Part shown: piece by piece, positions 36,595 to 45,266 of the stretch
Layout: each line of letters opens with the position of its first letter
Numbering within the stretch: position 1 is the stretch's first letter
DNA from: VXMO01 sp965219405
Lineage (GTDB): Bacteria; Chloroflexota; Dehalococcoidia; UBA6926
Direction: 5' to 3'
Assembly (NCBI GenBank): GCA_965219405.1
Contig: OZ244736.1
Location: forward strand, 868,001-932,000
DNA: 64,000 nucleotides
Translations under genes and position numbers: made by a program
Notes under the pieces: model-generated
Database searches by the model: none
Seen by the model: only the letters and a program-made list of their open reading frames with translations
Told to the model about the DNA's origin: nothing

Positions 36595-37989
36595 ATGACC
36601 ACTGCAACACGGGAATTTGATGTGATTGTGATCGGGACGGGGTCCGGCGTGAGCATCGCGGATTCTGCCGCGGCGGAGGGCATGACCGCTGCCATCGTGG
36701 AGAGCGGGCCGTTCGGCGGCACATGCGTCAATCGCGGGTGCATCCCCTCCAAGCAGCTCATCCACTCCGCCGACGTGATGGAGATTATCGACAAGGCGGC
36801 CGATTTCGGCATCATCGCGCACGTCGATGCTATCGATTGGGACAAGATCATTAGCCGCGTCATTTCCGAGGCGGACGACTCGGCCAATATCGTCGAGTCC
36901 CGCTACCGCCTCAATGACAAGGTCACGATCCTTAAGGGCGAGGGACGCTTTGTCGACCACAAGACGATGGAGATCAACGGTGAGCGGATCACCGCGCCCA
37001 AGATCATGATTGCCGCCGGGAGCCGCCCCGTTGTGCCGCCGATTCCCGGCATCGATGACGTGCCGTACCTGACGTCCGACGAGGCGCTGCGGTATGACAA
37101 GCAGCCGGAGAAGTTGATCGTCGTGGGTGGCGGGTTTGTCGGCATCGAGCTTGCGCACTTTTATGGCGCGCTTGGGACGGATGTGACAGTCGTGCAGCGC
37201 GGGCCGACTCTTCTGCCCATCGAGGATGAGGATGTGGCGCGGCGATTCACGGACCTTTTCCGGCGCAAGCACAGGGTGATTCTTGATGCGGAGACACGCA
37301 GCGTGTCGCACAACGACGGCGAAATCTCGCTGGAGATTACGACGCCGAGTGGGGATGAGACCATCACGGGCGATACGCTGCTGCTCGCGACGGGGCGGCG
37401 TCCCAACTCAGACCGGCTCGACCTGGACAAGACGGGCGTCGAGATGAATTCACGCGGGCTGGTGGTTGTGGATGAATACCTGGAGACCAACGTGCCGGGC
37501 ATCTGGGCGCTGGGTGACGTTGTGGGGCGCTATCAACTCAAGCACAACGCGAACTGGGAATGGTGGCACGCCGACCACAATATGTTCGACCGCGGGCCAA
37601 AGACGGCCGTGAACTACCACGCGATGCCGCACGCCGTGTTCGCTTCGCCGCAGGTTGGCGCGGTGGGCATGACGGAGCAACAGGCGCGAGACGAGGGCGT
37701 CCCGTACGTGCTGGGGACGTATGAGTACGCATGGACGGCGCATGGCGTGGCCATCGGGGATTTGGCGGGTTTCGTGAAGATTATCGCGCACGCCGAGACG
37801 CGGGAGATTCTCGGCGCGCACATCATGGGGTCGGACGCGGCGACCTTGATCCAGGACATCGCAAACGGGATGCGGATCGGCCTCACGACAGACGTATACT
37901 CGCAGGGCATCTATGTCCATCCCGCCGCGCCGGAGGTTGTTTACCGCGCGATGCGGTCAGTGCCGGGAACAAAGCTGCCGCCTGTGTGA
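36595..37989 (+). CDS. FAD-dependent pyridine nucleotide-disulfide oxidoreductase (MerA/Lpd/mycothione reductase-like)
   Basis: 464 residues. The FAD fold (VIVIGTGSGVSIADSAA), the redox disulfide (GGTCVNRGCIPSKQLI, near residue 44), the NAD(P)H fold (LIVVGGGFVGIELAHFY) and the C-terminal dimer motif with the catalytic pair (YVHPAAPEVV) are all present. This is a class I flavin disulfide reductase. The substrate cannot be told: dihydrolipoamide, mycothione, mercuric ion or another disulfide are possible. No N-terminal metal domain and no C-terminal double Cys are seen, so mercuric reductase is unlikely. GGGAG before ATG 36595 supports this start over the upstream TTG. Confidence 0.88.
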   Translation: MTTATREFDVIVIGTGSGVSIADSAAAEGMTAAIVESGPFGGTCVNRGCIPSKQLIHSADVMEIIDKAADFGIIAHVDAIDWDKIISRVISEADDSANIVESRYRLNDKVTILKGEGRFVDHKTMEINGERITAPKIMIAAGSRPVVPPIPGIDDVPYLTSDEALRYDKQPEKLIVVGGGFVGIELAHFYGALGTDVTVVQRGPTLLPIEDEDVARRFTDLFRRKHRVILDAETRSVSHNDGEISLEITTPSGDETITGDTLLLATGRRPNSDRLDLDKTGVEMNSRGLVVVDEYLETNVPGIWALGDVVGRYQLKHNANWEWWHADHNMFDRGPKTAVNYHAMPHAVFASPQVGAVGMTEQQARDEGVPYVLGTYEYAWTAHGVAIGDLAGFVKIIAHAETREILGAHIMGSDAATLIQDIANGMRIGLTTDVYSQGIYVHPAAPEVVYRAMRSVPGTKLPPV

Positions 37990-38746
37990 GGGTTCCGACT
38001 GCCGGACACTTGTTCAAGGCGGGTTAGTGGTCTGAATCCTGTCTCTTTGCCTCCCTGGACTTTCTTCTTTGCGGCTGTTCGCTGGTTTGTGGTTCCCCGG
38101 GGAATGCATCGCTGCCCGTTCCGGTCCGCTCGACTTAGGTGGCGCTGATGGCCCCGGCTACGAGGCGTTGCGGCGGAGGGACATCCCCCGCGGGCAAGGT
38201 CCGGCCGCGCCAGCGGTTCCTCGCCGGAGTGGCTGAGTCCGGCGTTCGGTGGCCACCGGATCCAGCCGCGGCTCTCGTCCGACGCCGGATTGCGTCGTTC
38301 GGGAGTTCGTCCCTACGCAGGACACATACAAGATGCGCCGGGCGGACAGTTCCGACCTCCCCCGATGACGCTGCCACGGCGCCATCGGGGGGCATCTACC
38401 CGTCGATGCTTGCGCATCCATCCCAGACGGGCATGTAACTATGTCTTCCTGCATATGCCGGGCCGGGACGCGGCCTGCGTGGGCACATGCAGGGCAACCG
38501 GCGAGGCGCTTCGATCACGGCGTTTTGCGACCGCACATCGAGCTTGATCCGGCCAGGTGTGTTTTCGGTTCGGGCGAGCGATGCATTCTCCAGGGGGAGC
38601 GCCCTCCGATGCGCTCCCTGGGTGTTTGTAGCGGCGCGGTTTGTCGACGATCCGGGCCGCCGGGATATGGCGTGTGTACATTGGGACTATAGAACAAGCG
38701 TTTTGTGTTGGGCAAGCGGTGGTGGCATATGGGGGGGGAGCACCGG
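37990..38746. other. GC-rich spacer, no gene recognised
   Basis: About 750 bases without a credible gene. Several short frames are open on both strands because of high GC, but none reads like a protein family. GGGAGCGC and GCGCTCCC near 38597-38622 can pair with an eight-base loop. I looked for tmRNA, RNase P RNA and transposase traces and could not support any. Confidence 0.4.
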
Positions 38747-38774
38747 TTGACGCCTTAAGACAGGATGATATCCT
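38747..38774 (+). promoter_or_regulatory. Sigma-70-type promoter of the small two-gene cassette
   Basis: TTGACG (38747-38752), a 16-base spacer, then TATCCT (38769-38774). The start codon of the next gene lies 45 bases further. Confidence 0.6.
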
Positions 38775-38818
38775 AGCATTGTAAGCAAGAGAGGCGAACT
38801 GGGATATAGGAGTGTGTT

Positions 38819-39052
38819 GTGGATGCTGGCGGACTAGTACTAACGGGCCGTTGTTACTGTGGCTGCGGAAAGCGGACCAAGGGTCGGTCTTTCTTTGTAC
38901 CAGGCCATGACCGTAAGGCTGAGACTGCGGTCATCAAGATGGAGTACAGCGGCGTGGCTGAGTTTATTGTTGCTCACGGCTACGGGCCAGGCGGGAAGAA
39001 TCCCACGGAGGAGTTGGAGAAGTTCAGGGAACGCGAAAGGGCGGGGGAGTAA
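38819..39052 (+). CDS. Small protein with CYCGCG...PGHD motif
   Basis: 77 residues starting at GTG. The N-terminus has a CYCGCGKRTKGRSFFVPGHD pattern: three cysteines and a histidine that could hold one zinc. I recall this short CGCG...PGHD pattern in uncharacterised proteins of phages and accessory regions. The C-terminal half is charged. A promoter is seen upstream. The next gene begins six bases after its stop, with GGGGGAG as ribosome site inside the end of this gene. The two probably form a cassette. No function can be assigned. Confidence 0.6.
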   Translation: MDAGGLVLTGRCYCGCGKRTKGRSFFVPGHDRKAETAVIKMEYSGVAEFIVAHGYGPGGKNPTEELEKFRERERAGE

Positions 39053-39057
39053 GGCTA

Positions 39058-39621
39058 ATGCGTTTGGATTTTCTGGGTGATTCATACGACCTTGTGAAGC
39101 GCTTTCTCATGCAATGCTTAGCTCCCAATGAATCCTGGGGAATCGTTCCGATGTTCACGGACGATTGGAATCCGGAACAGATTAAAACCTTCGAGTGTCT
39201 TCTCGGGGGACGGGTGCTCAACAGGAGATGCATAAAGGGTACGCGCAACCGACATCAAGCCACCACTGCAGGAACCTGGGTAGGCCATGTCTTTATTGAT
39301 CCTGACACAGGAATCCGTTCCCCAGATTCAACTTCTAGCTCCACAAAGCTCATAAGGCTAACAGAGATAGTCAGAGAGGCTCGCGAACATCCCAGGAATC
39401 TTATTCTGGCCTTTGACCAGAGTTATGCGAACGCCAAATTACCGGCAAAAACCAAGGCTATGAAGCAAAAACTCGCCTTTCTGAATGCCGATGATGTGAA
39501 CGGATTCGGCTATCTAGGCCAAGCATCTTTCCTCATCTTGTCTTGCGACCCAAGTGCCATACAGCGAGCCCGACAGAATCTCTTGGATGCAGGTGTTCCT
39601 GATAGCCGCTTGATCCTCTGA
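39058..39621 (+). CDS. Hypothetical protein, second gene of the cassette
   Basis: 187 residues, not recognised. It starts MRLDFLGDSYDLVKRFL. Acidic residues near FTDDWNPEQ and an ILAFDQSYAN segment followed by a lysine-rich stretch (KLPAKTKAMKQK) could be an enzyme core, but I cannot place it in a family. Base composition is AT-richer than the flanking chromosome. It overlaps nothing and ends just before a hairpin repeat at 39633. Being tied to the CGCG protein by a six-base gap suggests a joint task; accessory or defence functions are possible guesses only. Confidence 0.55.
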   Translation: MRLDFLGDSYDLVKRFLMQCLAPNESWGIVPMFTDDWNPEQIKTFECLLGGRVLNRRCIKGTRNRHQATTAGTWVGHVFIDPDTGIRSPDSTSSSTKLIRLTEIVREAREHPRNLILAFDQSYANAKLPAKTKAMKQKLAFLNADDVNGFGYLGQASFLILSCDPSAIQRARQNLLDAGVPDSRLIL

Positions 39622-39632
39622 GTGAGTTCTAG

Positions 39633-39652
39633 ATTCCCGCTTTCGCGGGAAT
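39633..39652. repeat. Perfect copy of the dispersed hairpin element
   Basis: ATTCCCGC-TTTC-GCGGGAAT is a perfect 8-bp stem with a four-base loop, followed by GACGGG. It is the full form of the imperfect copy at 2300. It lies 12 bases after the cassette stop and may end transcription. Confidence 0.65.
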
Positions 39653-39694
39653 GACGGGTGAAGTGCTGGGAGTGATGGGGGTAGGCGTGTGCAG

Positions 39695-40531
39695 TTAGCG
39701 TGCTGCCTGTGCCCCGTGGAGGGCGAGCAGGTTTTCGCCTGCTTCCAGGGGGGTGTTGGAGCCGCCGAGGGGGCATTCCGCGGCGCGTCCGGGGCCGTGG
39801 TAGTCGCTGCCGCCGAGGGCGAGCAGGCCGTGCTGGTCGGCAAGTGACTTGAGACGGGCGCGCACGTCGTCAGAATAGAGGCCGTAGTAGACTTCCATGC
39901 CTGCCAACCCCGCTCCGACCCATCCCGGGAGCAGCGACTCGACCTGCGGCATCTCCTCCGGATGCGCGAGGCAGGGCAAACCGCCGTACTGCCTGATCAG
40001 GCGAAAGGCCTCTTCCGGGAGCATCTTTCGGCGGCCCGCATAGGCGGGGCCATCATTGCTGATGTAGCGGTCAAATGCCTCGCGGATGCTGGGAACATGG
40101 CCCGCTTCCATGAGAGCCTGCGCGATGTGCGGGCGGCCTATCGCGCCATCGCCCGCGATCTCAATGACACGCTCCCATGACACGGGCACTCCGAGGTTTG
40201 CGAGGTTCTCAACCATGCGCATGGCACGGCCAACACGGTCGTCGCGGAACGAGGCCAGCGTTGCCTGCAGATCCGCATTTTCCGTATCAAAGAGATAGCC
40301 GAGGATGTGCGCCTCACCCTCGGGCACGTCCGTTGAGATCTCAATACCGGGGATGAGTGTCAGGCCGGGGTGTTGTGCCGCTGCCTGCTGCGCTTCGGCA
40401 AGCCCCTCCGTGGAGTCGTGATCCGTTAACGCGAGATACGTGACGCCTACCGTGGCGGCCTGGTGGACAAGCTCCGCAGGCGGGAGGATGCCGTCCGAGA
40501 TGGTCGAGTGCGTGTGGAGATCGGAGCTCAT
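39695..40531 (-). CDS. PHP-domain phosphoesterase (RNase AM/YciV-like)
   Basis: 278 residues. The PHP metal motifs are present in order: DLHTHSTISDG (residues 4-14), LTDHDS (near 35), GIEIST, HILGYLFD, GRPHIA, CLAHPEE and GGSDYHG near the end. Family members remove nucleotides from RNA 5' ends or hydrolyse 3',5'-bisphosphates. The start overlaps the stop of the YmdB-like gene by four bases, and the RNase Y gene is upstream, so the operon as a whole points to RNA turnover. Confidence 0.88.
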   Translation of the reverse strand: MSSDLHTHSTISDGILPPAELVHQAATVGVTYLALTDHDSTEGLAEAQQAAAQHPGLTLIPGIEISTDVPEGEAHILGYLFDTENADLQATLASFRDDRVGRAMRMVENLANLGVPVSWERVIEIAGDGAIGRPHIAQALMEAGHVPSIREAFDRYISNDGPAYAGRRKMLPEEAFRLIRQYGGLPCLAHPEEMPQVESLLPGWVGAGLAGMEVYYGLYSDDVRARLKSLADQHGLLALGGSDYHGPGRAAECPLGGSNTPLEAGENLLALHGAQAAR

Positions 40532-41301
40532 TCGGTGTCGGCGCAGTCCACGCGCCGGATGGACACGGCAAGGCCGGTTGTGTCGTCCGTCTCGATAAGG
40601 ACGGAATTGAATCGGCTGCGACCGTTTCCAACGTTGAGGCGAACGGGGACGCCGGTCAAGAATCGCTCAAGCACCGGGCCCGGGTCGCTGCCGATGATGG
40701 AGTCGATGGCCCCGCACATACCGAGGTCGGTAACGAATGCCGTCCCGTTGGGCAGGACGCGGGCGTCGGCAGTGGCGACGTGGGTGTGTGTGCCAACGAC
40801 GGCGCTCACACGACCGTCCACGTGCCACGCAAGCGCGCCCTTTTCAGACGTGGCCTCTGCGTGAAAATCGACGACGATGGCGCGGGGGCGCTCGGTCAGG
40901 CTATCCAGCAGTGTGTCCATGGCCATAAACGGATCGTCGATCTGGACGGGCATGAAGGTGCGCCCCTGAAGGCTGATGACGAGCGCGCCGTTGGCCATGG
41001 TTGTCCCACGCCCGGGGGCAGCCTTTGGATAATTGAGAGGCCGCAGCACGGGAGTCTCCTCATCCATGTGAGGCATCATGTCCTTGTTGTCCCATATATG
41101 GTTTCCCGACGAGATGACATCCACTCCGGCGTCGAGCAGTTCTTTGGCCACTTTGGGTGTGATGCCAAAGCCGGCGGCGGAATTCTCGCCGTTGGCGACT
41201 ACCAGCTCAATGTCGTGCTCACGGCGCAGATCGGGCAGGTACTTTCTGACGGCTTGCCGCCCCGGCCGCCCCATAATGTCGCCGATCATCAGGATGCGCA
41301 T
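40528..41301 (-). CDS. ymdB: YmdB-like metallophosphoesterase (2',3'-cyclic nucleotide phosphodiesterase)
   Basis: 257 residues. Motifs of the TIGR00282 family: MIGDIMGRPGR at the start, ANGENSAAGFG, SSGNHIWDNK, DFHAEATSEK and GTHTHVATAD, so the two-metal site is whole. In Bacillus the gene also follows rny, and the protein is a phosphodiesterase that affects biofilm and RNA turnover. Here it lies 16 bases after the RNase Y stop and overlaps the next gene by four bases. Confidence 0.92.
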   Translation of the reverse strand: MRILMIGDIMGRPGRQAVRKYLPDLRREHDIELVVANGENSAAGFGITPKVAKELLDAGVDVISSGNHIWDNKDMMPHMDEETPVLRPLNYPKAAPGRGTTMANGALVISLQGRTFMPVQIDDPFMAMDTLLDSLTERPRAIVVDFHAEATSEKGALAWHVDGRVSAVVGTHTHVATADARVLPNGTAFVTDLGMCGAIDSIIGSDPGPVLERFLTGVPVRLNVGNGRSRFNSVLIETDDTTGLAVSIRRVDCADTE

Positions 41302-41317
41302 GAGGTGATGGTCGGCT

Positions 41318-42853
41318 CTAGCGCGCGTATTCGACGGCGCGGGTCTCGCGGATCACCATGACCTTGATCTGGCCAGGATATTCCATGGAGTCCTGGATCT
41401 TCTTGGTCATGTCACGGGCCATGCGCATGGCGGCAACGTCATCAACATTGTCCGGTTGCACCATCACCCTCACTTCTCGCCCCGCCTGGATCGCGTAGGC
41501 CTTGTCAACGCCGTCAAACCCCAGCGCAATCTGCTCCAGGGTCTCAAGCCGCTTGATGTATTGCTGGGCGCTCTCTCGCCGTGCGCCGGGCCGCGCGCCG
41601 CTGATGGCGTCCGCGGCGGCCACAACAAATGCATCCGTGCTCTTCCAGCCCTCTTCACCGTGGTGATCACCGACTGCGCGCACGACGCGCTGGTTGACCT
41701 TGTAGCGCTCAAGCAGGTCAGCACCGACGGCGGCGTGAGGGCCCTCGACCTCATGGGAGAGGGCCTTGCCGATGTCATGGAGGAAACCGGCGCGGCGGCA
41801 GATGTCCACGTTGGTGCGCAGTTCCGACGCAAGTGATGCGGCGAGGTGCGCCGTCTCGATGCTGTGCTGAAGCACGTTCTGGCCGTAGCTGTAGCGGAAC
41901 TTCAGGCGGCCAAGGGTCTTGACGAGGTCAGGGTGGAGGCCCTGGACGCGGGCATCGTAGCAGGCCTCCTCGCCCGCCTTCTTCATGATCTCTTCCATCT
42001 CCTCCTGCGCCTTGACGACGAGTTCCTCAATGCGGGCGGGCTGGATGCGCCCGTCCATGACGAGGCGCGAAACGGCCATCCGCGCCACCTCTCGCCGCAC
42101 CGGGTCGAACGCCGAAAGCGTTACCACCTCCGGCGTGTCATCTACGATCAGATTCACGCCCGTCGCGTTCTCAAGGGCGCGGATGTTGCGGCCCTCGCGG
42201 CCAATGAGGCGGCCCTTCATCTCGTCGTTTGGGAGAGAGACGACGCTGGTCGTGAGTTCGGAAACCACCTCATTGGCGTAGCGCTGCATGGACTGAGCCA
42301 TAATCTTGAAGGAACGCTCCGTGGACTCCTCCTTGACCGCCTCCTCCATGTCGCGCACGCGGCGGGCAGCCTCGATCTCTATCTCCCCCTCCAACTGGCT
42401 GAGCAGCAGCTCACGCCCCTCGTCCATGGTGAGTTGGGAGACGCGTTCGAGCTCCCGCAAATGTTCGGCGTGCAACTCGTCCACCTGTGCGCGGACGGTG
42501 TCGATCTCCGTCTCTTTCTCGTTGAGCTGGTGTTCCCGTTTCTCGAAATTGTCGAGACGGCGGTCGACCTGCTCCTCCTTGCGTTGGAGACGTCGTTCTA
42601 TGCGCTGTACTTCGCTGCGCTGCTCGCGGACTTCCTTTTCGGAATCGTCGCGGACGCGGATGGCCTCCTGCTGGGCGCGGAGGAGGATTTCCTTGCTCTC
42701 GGTCTCGCTCTCCTCGATGCGGCGCTGAACCTCAAGGGATGCGCCGCGGATGTTTCCGGACGTGATGATGCGCTGCAAGACGAAACCGGCCGCTGTGCCG
42801 GCAGCGCCGAGCAAGAGCATAAGAAAGACGAACAGGACAGGATTGATGGTCAT
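41318..42853 (-). CDS. rny: Ribonuclease Y
   Basis: 511 residues. One N-terminal transmembrane helix (TINPVLFVFLMLLLGAAG), then a long charged coiled coil (about 35-210), a KH domain (GRLIGREGRNIRALE), and an HD domain with FLHDIGKAL and GDHHGEEG. It starts decay of many mRNAs at the membrane. ATG 42853 is chosen because the membrane helix must come first and GGGGAGAA stands just upstream; the open frame runs further back through the recA terminator region. It heads the rny-ymdB-PHP operon. Confidence 0.95.
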   Translation of the reverse strand: MTINPVLFVFLMLLLGAAGTAAGFVLQRIITSGNIRGASLEVQRRIEESETESKEILLRAQQEAIRVRDDSEKEVREQRSEVQRIERRLQRKEEQVDRRLDNFEKREHQLNEKETEIDTVRAQVDELHAEHLRELERVSQLTMDEGRELLLSQLEGEIEIEAARRVRDMEEAVKEESTERSFKIMAQSMQRYANEVVSELTTSVVSLPNDEMKGRLIGREGRNIRALENATGVNLIVDDTPEVVTLSAFDPVRREVARMAVSRLVMDGRIQPARIEELVVKAQEEMEEIMKKAGEEACYDARVQGLHPDLVKTLGRLKFRYSYGQNVLQHSIETAHLAASLASELRTNVDICRRAGFLHDIGKALSHEVEGPHAAVGADLLERYKVNQRVVRAVGDHHGEEGWKSTDAFVVAAADAISGARPGARRESAQQYIKRLETLEQIALGFDGVDKAYAIQAGREVRVMVQPDNVDDVAAMRMARDMTKKIQDSMEYPGQIKVMVIRETRAVEYAR

Positions 42854-42969
42854 AATGGTTCTCCCCGGGTCTATGGCGGTGCGATGCCCGCCGGTTGTGA
42901 TTGTGGTGGTGTGAACAAAAGACGGCGCCGCGTGGCGCCGCCGGTTCGTGCAAGAGGTGTCGAAAGACA

Positions 42970-43002
42970 AAGAAAAAGGGGCGCGGTTATCCCGCAGCCC
43001 CG
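42970..43002 (-). terminator. recA terminator
   Basis: On the minus strand, past the recA stop, a GC-rich stem (GGGGCTGCGG with CCGCGCCCC and one bulge) is followed by TTTTTCTTT. This is the classic form of an intrinsic terminator and separates recA from rny. Confidence 0.75.
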
Positions 43003-43031
43003 TGTTTCCAGATTTTGAGTTACATATGGAG

Positions 43032-44135
43032 TCAGGTGACTTCCTCCGTATCATCGTCGACGGACGCCGGCGTGAAGCCGTTGGCTTTGCCGTTATCGGA
43101 GGCGTGGCCGCCGCGAATGTCCTGTTCAAGGGCGTTGGCGAGGTCCGCGTTGGATTGGAGGAAGGATTTGGCGTTTTCGCGGCCCTGTCCGAGACGGACA
43201 TCTCCGTACGAATAAAAGGCTCCCGTCTTCTTGAGGAAACCGTCTTGCGTGCCGAGGTCAATCAGATCGGCCTCGCGGCTGATGCCATATCCAAACATGA
43301 TGTCAAACTCGGCGACACGGAAAGGCGGGGCCATCTTGTTCTTGACCACGCGCGCGCGCAGGTGCAGACCCACGCTCTCCGTCCCCTGCTTGATGGTTTC
43401 CATGCGTCTCAAATCAATCCGAATCGACGAATAGAACTTCAACGCGCGTCCGCCGGGGGTGACCTCGGGGCTGCCGAAAAGGACACCGACCTTCTCACGG
43501 ATCTGGTTGACAAAGATTACCGCCGTCTTCGAACGATGGGTGGTTCCTGTCAGTTTTCGCAGGGCCTGGGACATCAGGCGGGCCTGCAGGCCCACGTGCA
43601 TGTCTCCCATGTTCCCGTCAATTTCAGCCTTGGGCACCAGCGCTGCCACGCTGTCAATGACGATGGCATCTACTGCGGCGCTCCTCACCAACGCCTCTGT
43701 GATGTCCAGCGCCTGTTCCGCGTTGTCCGGCTGGGAGATCAGCAAGTCATTCACGTTGATGCCGCAGGCGGCGGCGTACGTGGGATCCATTGCGTGCTCG
43801 GCGTCGATATACGCCACCGTGCCGCCCTGCTTCTGCCCGCCGGCGATGATGTGCTGCGCCAGCGTGGACTTGCCGGACGATTCCGCGCCGTAGATTTCCG
43901 TGATGCGTCCGCGCGGAATGCCGCCGATGCCAAGCGCGAGGTCAAGTGACAGAGAGCCGGTGGGGATGACATCCACGTCAAAGCGTCCGGCGGCATCACC
44001 GAATCGCATCAGGGATCCCTTGCCGAAGCTGCGCTCGATCAGCGTCAGCGCCTGTTCGAGTGCCTTTTCCTTCTCGGTCACCATTGTTTCCGCGCTTTTT
44101 GTGGCCGTGCTCTTTGTGGCCGTTGCAACCGCCAT
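43032..44135 (-). CDS. recA: Recombinase RecA
   Basis: 367 residues. RecA forms filaments on single-stranded DNA, pairs homologous strands and triggers LexA cleavage. Walker A is GAESSGKSTLA (near residue 83); other blocks are YIDAEHAMDP, VIDSVAALVP, LMSQALRKLT and FVNQIREKVGV. The first 15 residues are a short Ala/Thr/Lys extension. GAGGAGG precedes the ATG. A GAAC-N4-GTTC box upstream points to LexA control. No recX is beside it. A terminator follows. Confidence 0.97.
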   Translation of the reverse strand: MAVATATKSTATKSAETMVTEKEKALEQALTLIERSFGKGSLMRFGDAAGRFDVDVIPTGSLSLDLALGIGGIPRGRITEIYGAESSGKSTLAQHIIAGGQKQGGTVAYIDAEHAMDPTYAAACGINVNDLLISQPDNAEQALDITEALVRSAAVDAIVIDSVAALVPKAEIDGNMGDMHVGLQARLMSQALRKLTGTTHRSKTAVIFVNQIREKVGVLFGSPEVTPGGRALKFYSSIRIDLRRMETIKQGTESVGLHLRARVVKNKMAPPFRVAEFDIMFGYGISREADLIDLGTQDGFLKKTGAFYSYGDVRLGQGRENAKSFLQSNADLANALEQDIRGGHASDNGKANGFTPASVDDDTEEVT

Positions 44136-44180
44136 AATACCATTCCTCCTCGTTGCCGCTCAATGAGCTTCATGCCGAGC

Positions 44181-44192
44181 GAACGCGCGTTC
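44181..44192. promoter_or_regulatory. LexA-type SOS box upstream of recA
   Basis: GAACGCGCGTTC is a perfect palindrome and fits the Gram-positive (Cheo) box GAAC-N4-GTTC. It lies 46 bases before the recA start and 18 bases downstream of a TAGGAT hexamer (44210-44215, minus strand), a place where LexA would block transcription. Confidence 0.65.
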
Positions 44193-44293
44193 CACGAACG
44201 CTTGTACGTATCCTAACACATCGACGGCGGAATGATACCCTTGTTCTTGGACAATTCGCCGGTTTGAACCACAGGGGCAGGAGGAACTCTTTC

Positions 44294-45190
44294 ATGGGCG
44301 ATTACGAGAACGTGTTATACGAGCGGCAAGGCAAGGGCGTGGTCATCACGCTGAACCGCCCCGCCCAGATGAACGCATTCAACCTTGGGCTGCGGACGGA
44401 CGTTCACGCGGCGTTCGATGAGGCTGAGCAGGACCCGGATGTCCGATACATCATCCTGACGGGCGCGGGACGCGCGTTCAGCGCGGGAGCAGACCTGGCA
44501 CTGGGCGCGGGCGGCGGCAACTCGGACACTGTCTGGCCTTATGGCCTGCAGGAGGGGCAGTCCGTCGCGTCGTTCCTTGATCAGTGGCGCACGCAGGACA
44601 GGACGGGCATCCGCCGCCTGATGCACATGTGGGAGTTGACGACGCCGATCATCGGCGCGATCAACGGCTGGGCCCTCGCGTGGGGTTCCTGGTACGCGCT
44701 GACGACGCATATCACCATCGCATCTGAGAACGCAGTCTTCGGCCAGCCGGAGATTCGCCATATCTCCAACACAAACTTCATCTGGACACTGCTGGCCGGA
44801 TACAAGCACGCGCTGCGCTACGGCCTGACAGGCGACCACATCGACGCTCAGGAGGCGCTGCGAATCGGCCTCGTGAACAAGGTGGTCCCGCACGAGGACC
44901 TGATGGAGGAGTGCACCTACATTGGCGAGCGCATCGCGCTGGTGAGCCCGGAGACGGTGAAGATCAACCTTGCCGTCGCAACGCAGGGCCTGAACATGAT
45001 GGGATTCCATAACGCGTGGAACCTGAACGCGGAGCTGTCCGCCCTGGCGCACACCTCCCAGCGAGAGGATTTTAAGCGCAAGATGGAGGACGCGGGTAAG
45101 GAGGGCGGTCTGCGAGCCTACCTGCAAGAGCGGGACGGCCCCTTCCAGCCCGAGCCTTTCGGGCCGAGGTCGGCGGCGGCGAGGGACTAG
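44294..45190 (+). CDS. Enoyl-CoA hydratase/isomerase family protein (crotonase), copy 1
   Basis: 298 residues with crotonase blocks: NRPAQMNAF, LTGAGRAFSAGADLALG (first oxyanion-hole peptide) and AVFGQPEIRH. At the second oxyanion-hole place, where most members have NGxAxGGG, it reads NGWALAWGSWYAL, so the Gly run is lost. It shares a WPYGL-EG insert and the C-terminal tail PFQPEPFGPRSA with the crotonase at 62200, so they form a subfamily. AGGAGGAA, seven bases before ATG 44294, decides the start. It could hydrate or cleave an acyl-CoA; which one is unknown. Confidence 0.88.
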   Translation: MGDYENVLYERQGKGVVITLNRPAQMNAFNLGLRTDVHAAFDEAEQDPDVRYIILTGAGRAFSAGADLALGAGGGNSDTVWPYGLQEGQSVASFLDQWRTQDRTGIRRLMHMWELTTPIIGAINGWALAWGSWYALTTHITIASENAVFGQPEIRHISNTNFIWTLLAGYKHALRYGLTGDHIDAQEALRIGLVNKVVPHEDLMEECTYIGERIALVSPETVKINLAVATQGLNMMGFHNAWNLNAELSALAHTSQREDFKRKMEDAGKEGGLRAYLQERDGPFQPEPFGPRSAAARD

Positions 45191-45215
45191 AACCTTTGAA
45201 AGACGGGACTCGGGA

Positions 45216-45249
45216 CGCGCCGCCCGCCATGTTAATGGCGGGCGGCGCG
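45216..45249. terminator. Strong bidirectional hairpin terminator
   Basis: Two perfect 15-base arms (CGCGCCGCCCGCCAT and its complement) enclose the loop GTTA. It lies between the crotonase and the convergent PIN toxin gene. Confidence 0.75.
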
Positions 45250-45266
45250 CATGTTTAGGCCGAGGC

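Noticed and set aside
36595..37989. Mercuric reductase (MerA) as name for the flavin oxidoreductase
   Set aside because: The C-terminal vicinal cysteines and N-terminal metal domain of MerA are absent and no mer genes are nearby.
38041..38100. GAAGAAAGTCC-like text on the minus strand, similar to the conserved RNase P RNA core
   Set aside because: A full RNase P RNA placed on it would overlap the flavin oxidoreductase gene, and none of the other conserved segments could be found.
41846..43018. 390-codon plus-strand frame opposite RNase Y
   Set aside because: RNase Y on the minus strand has all its domains; the antisense frame is a product of its coiled-coil codon bias.
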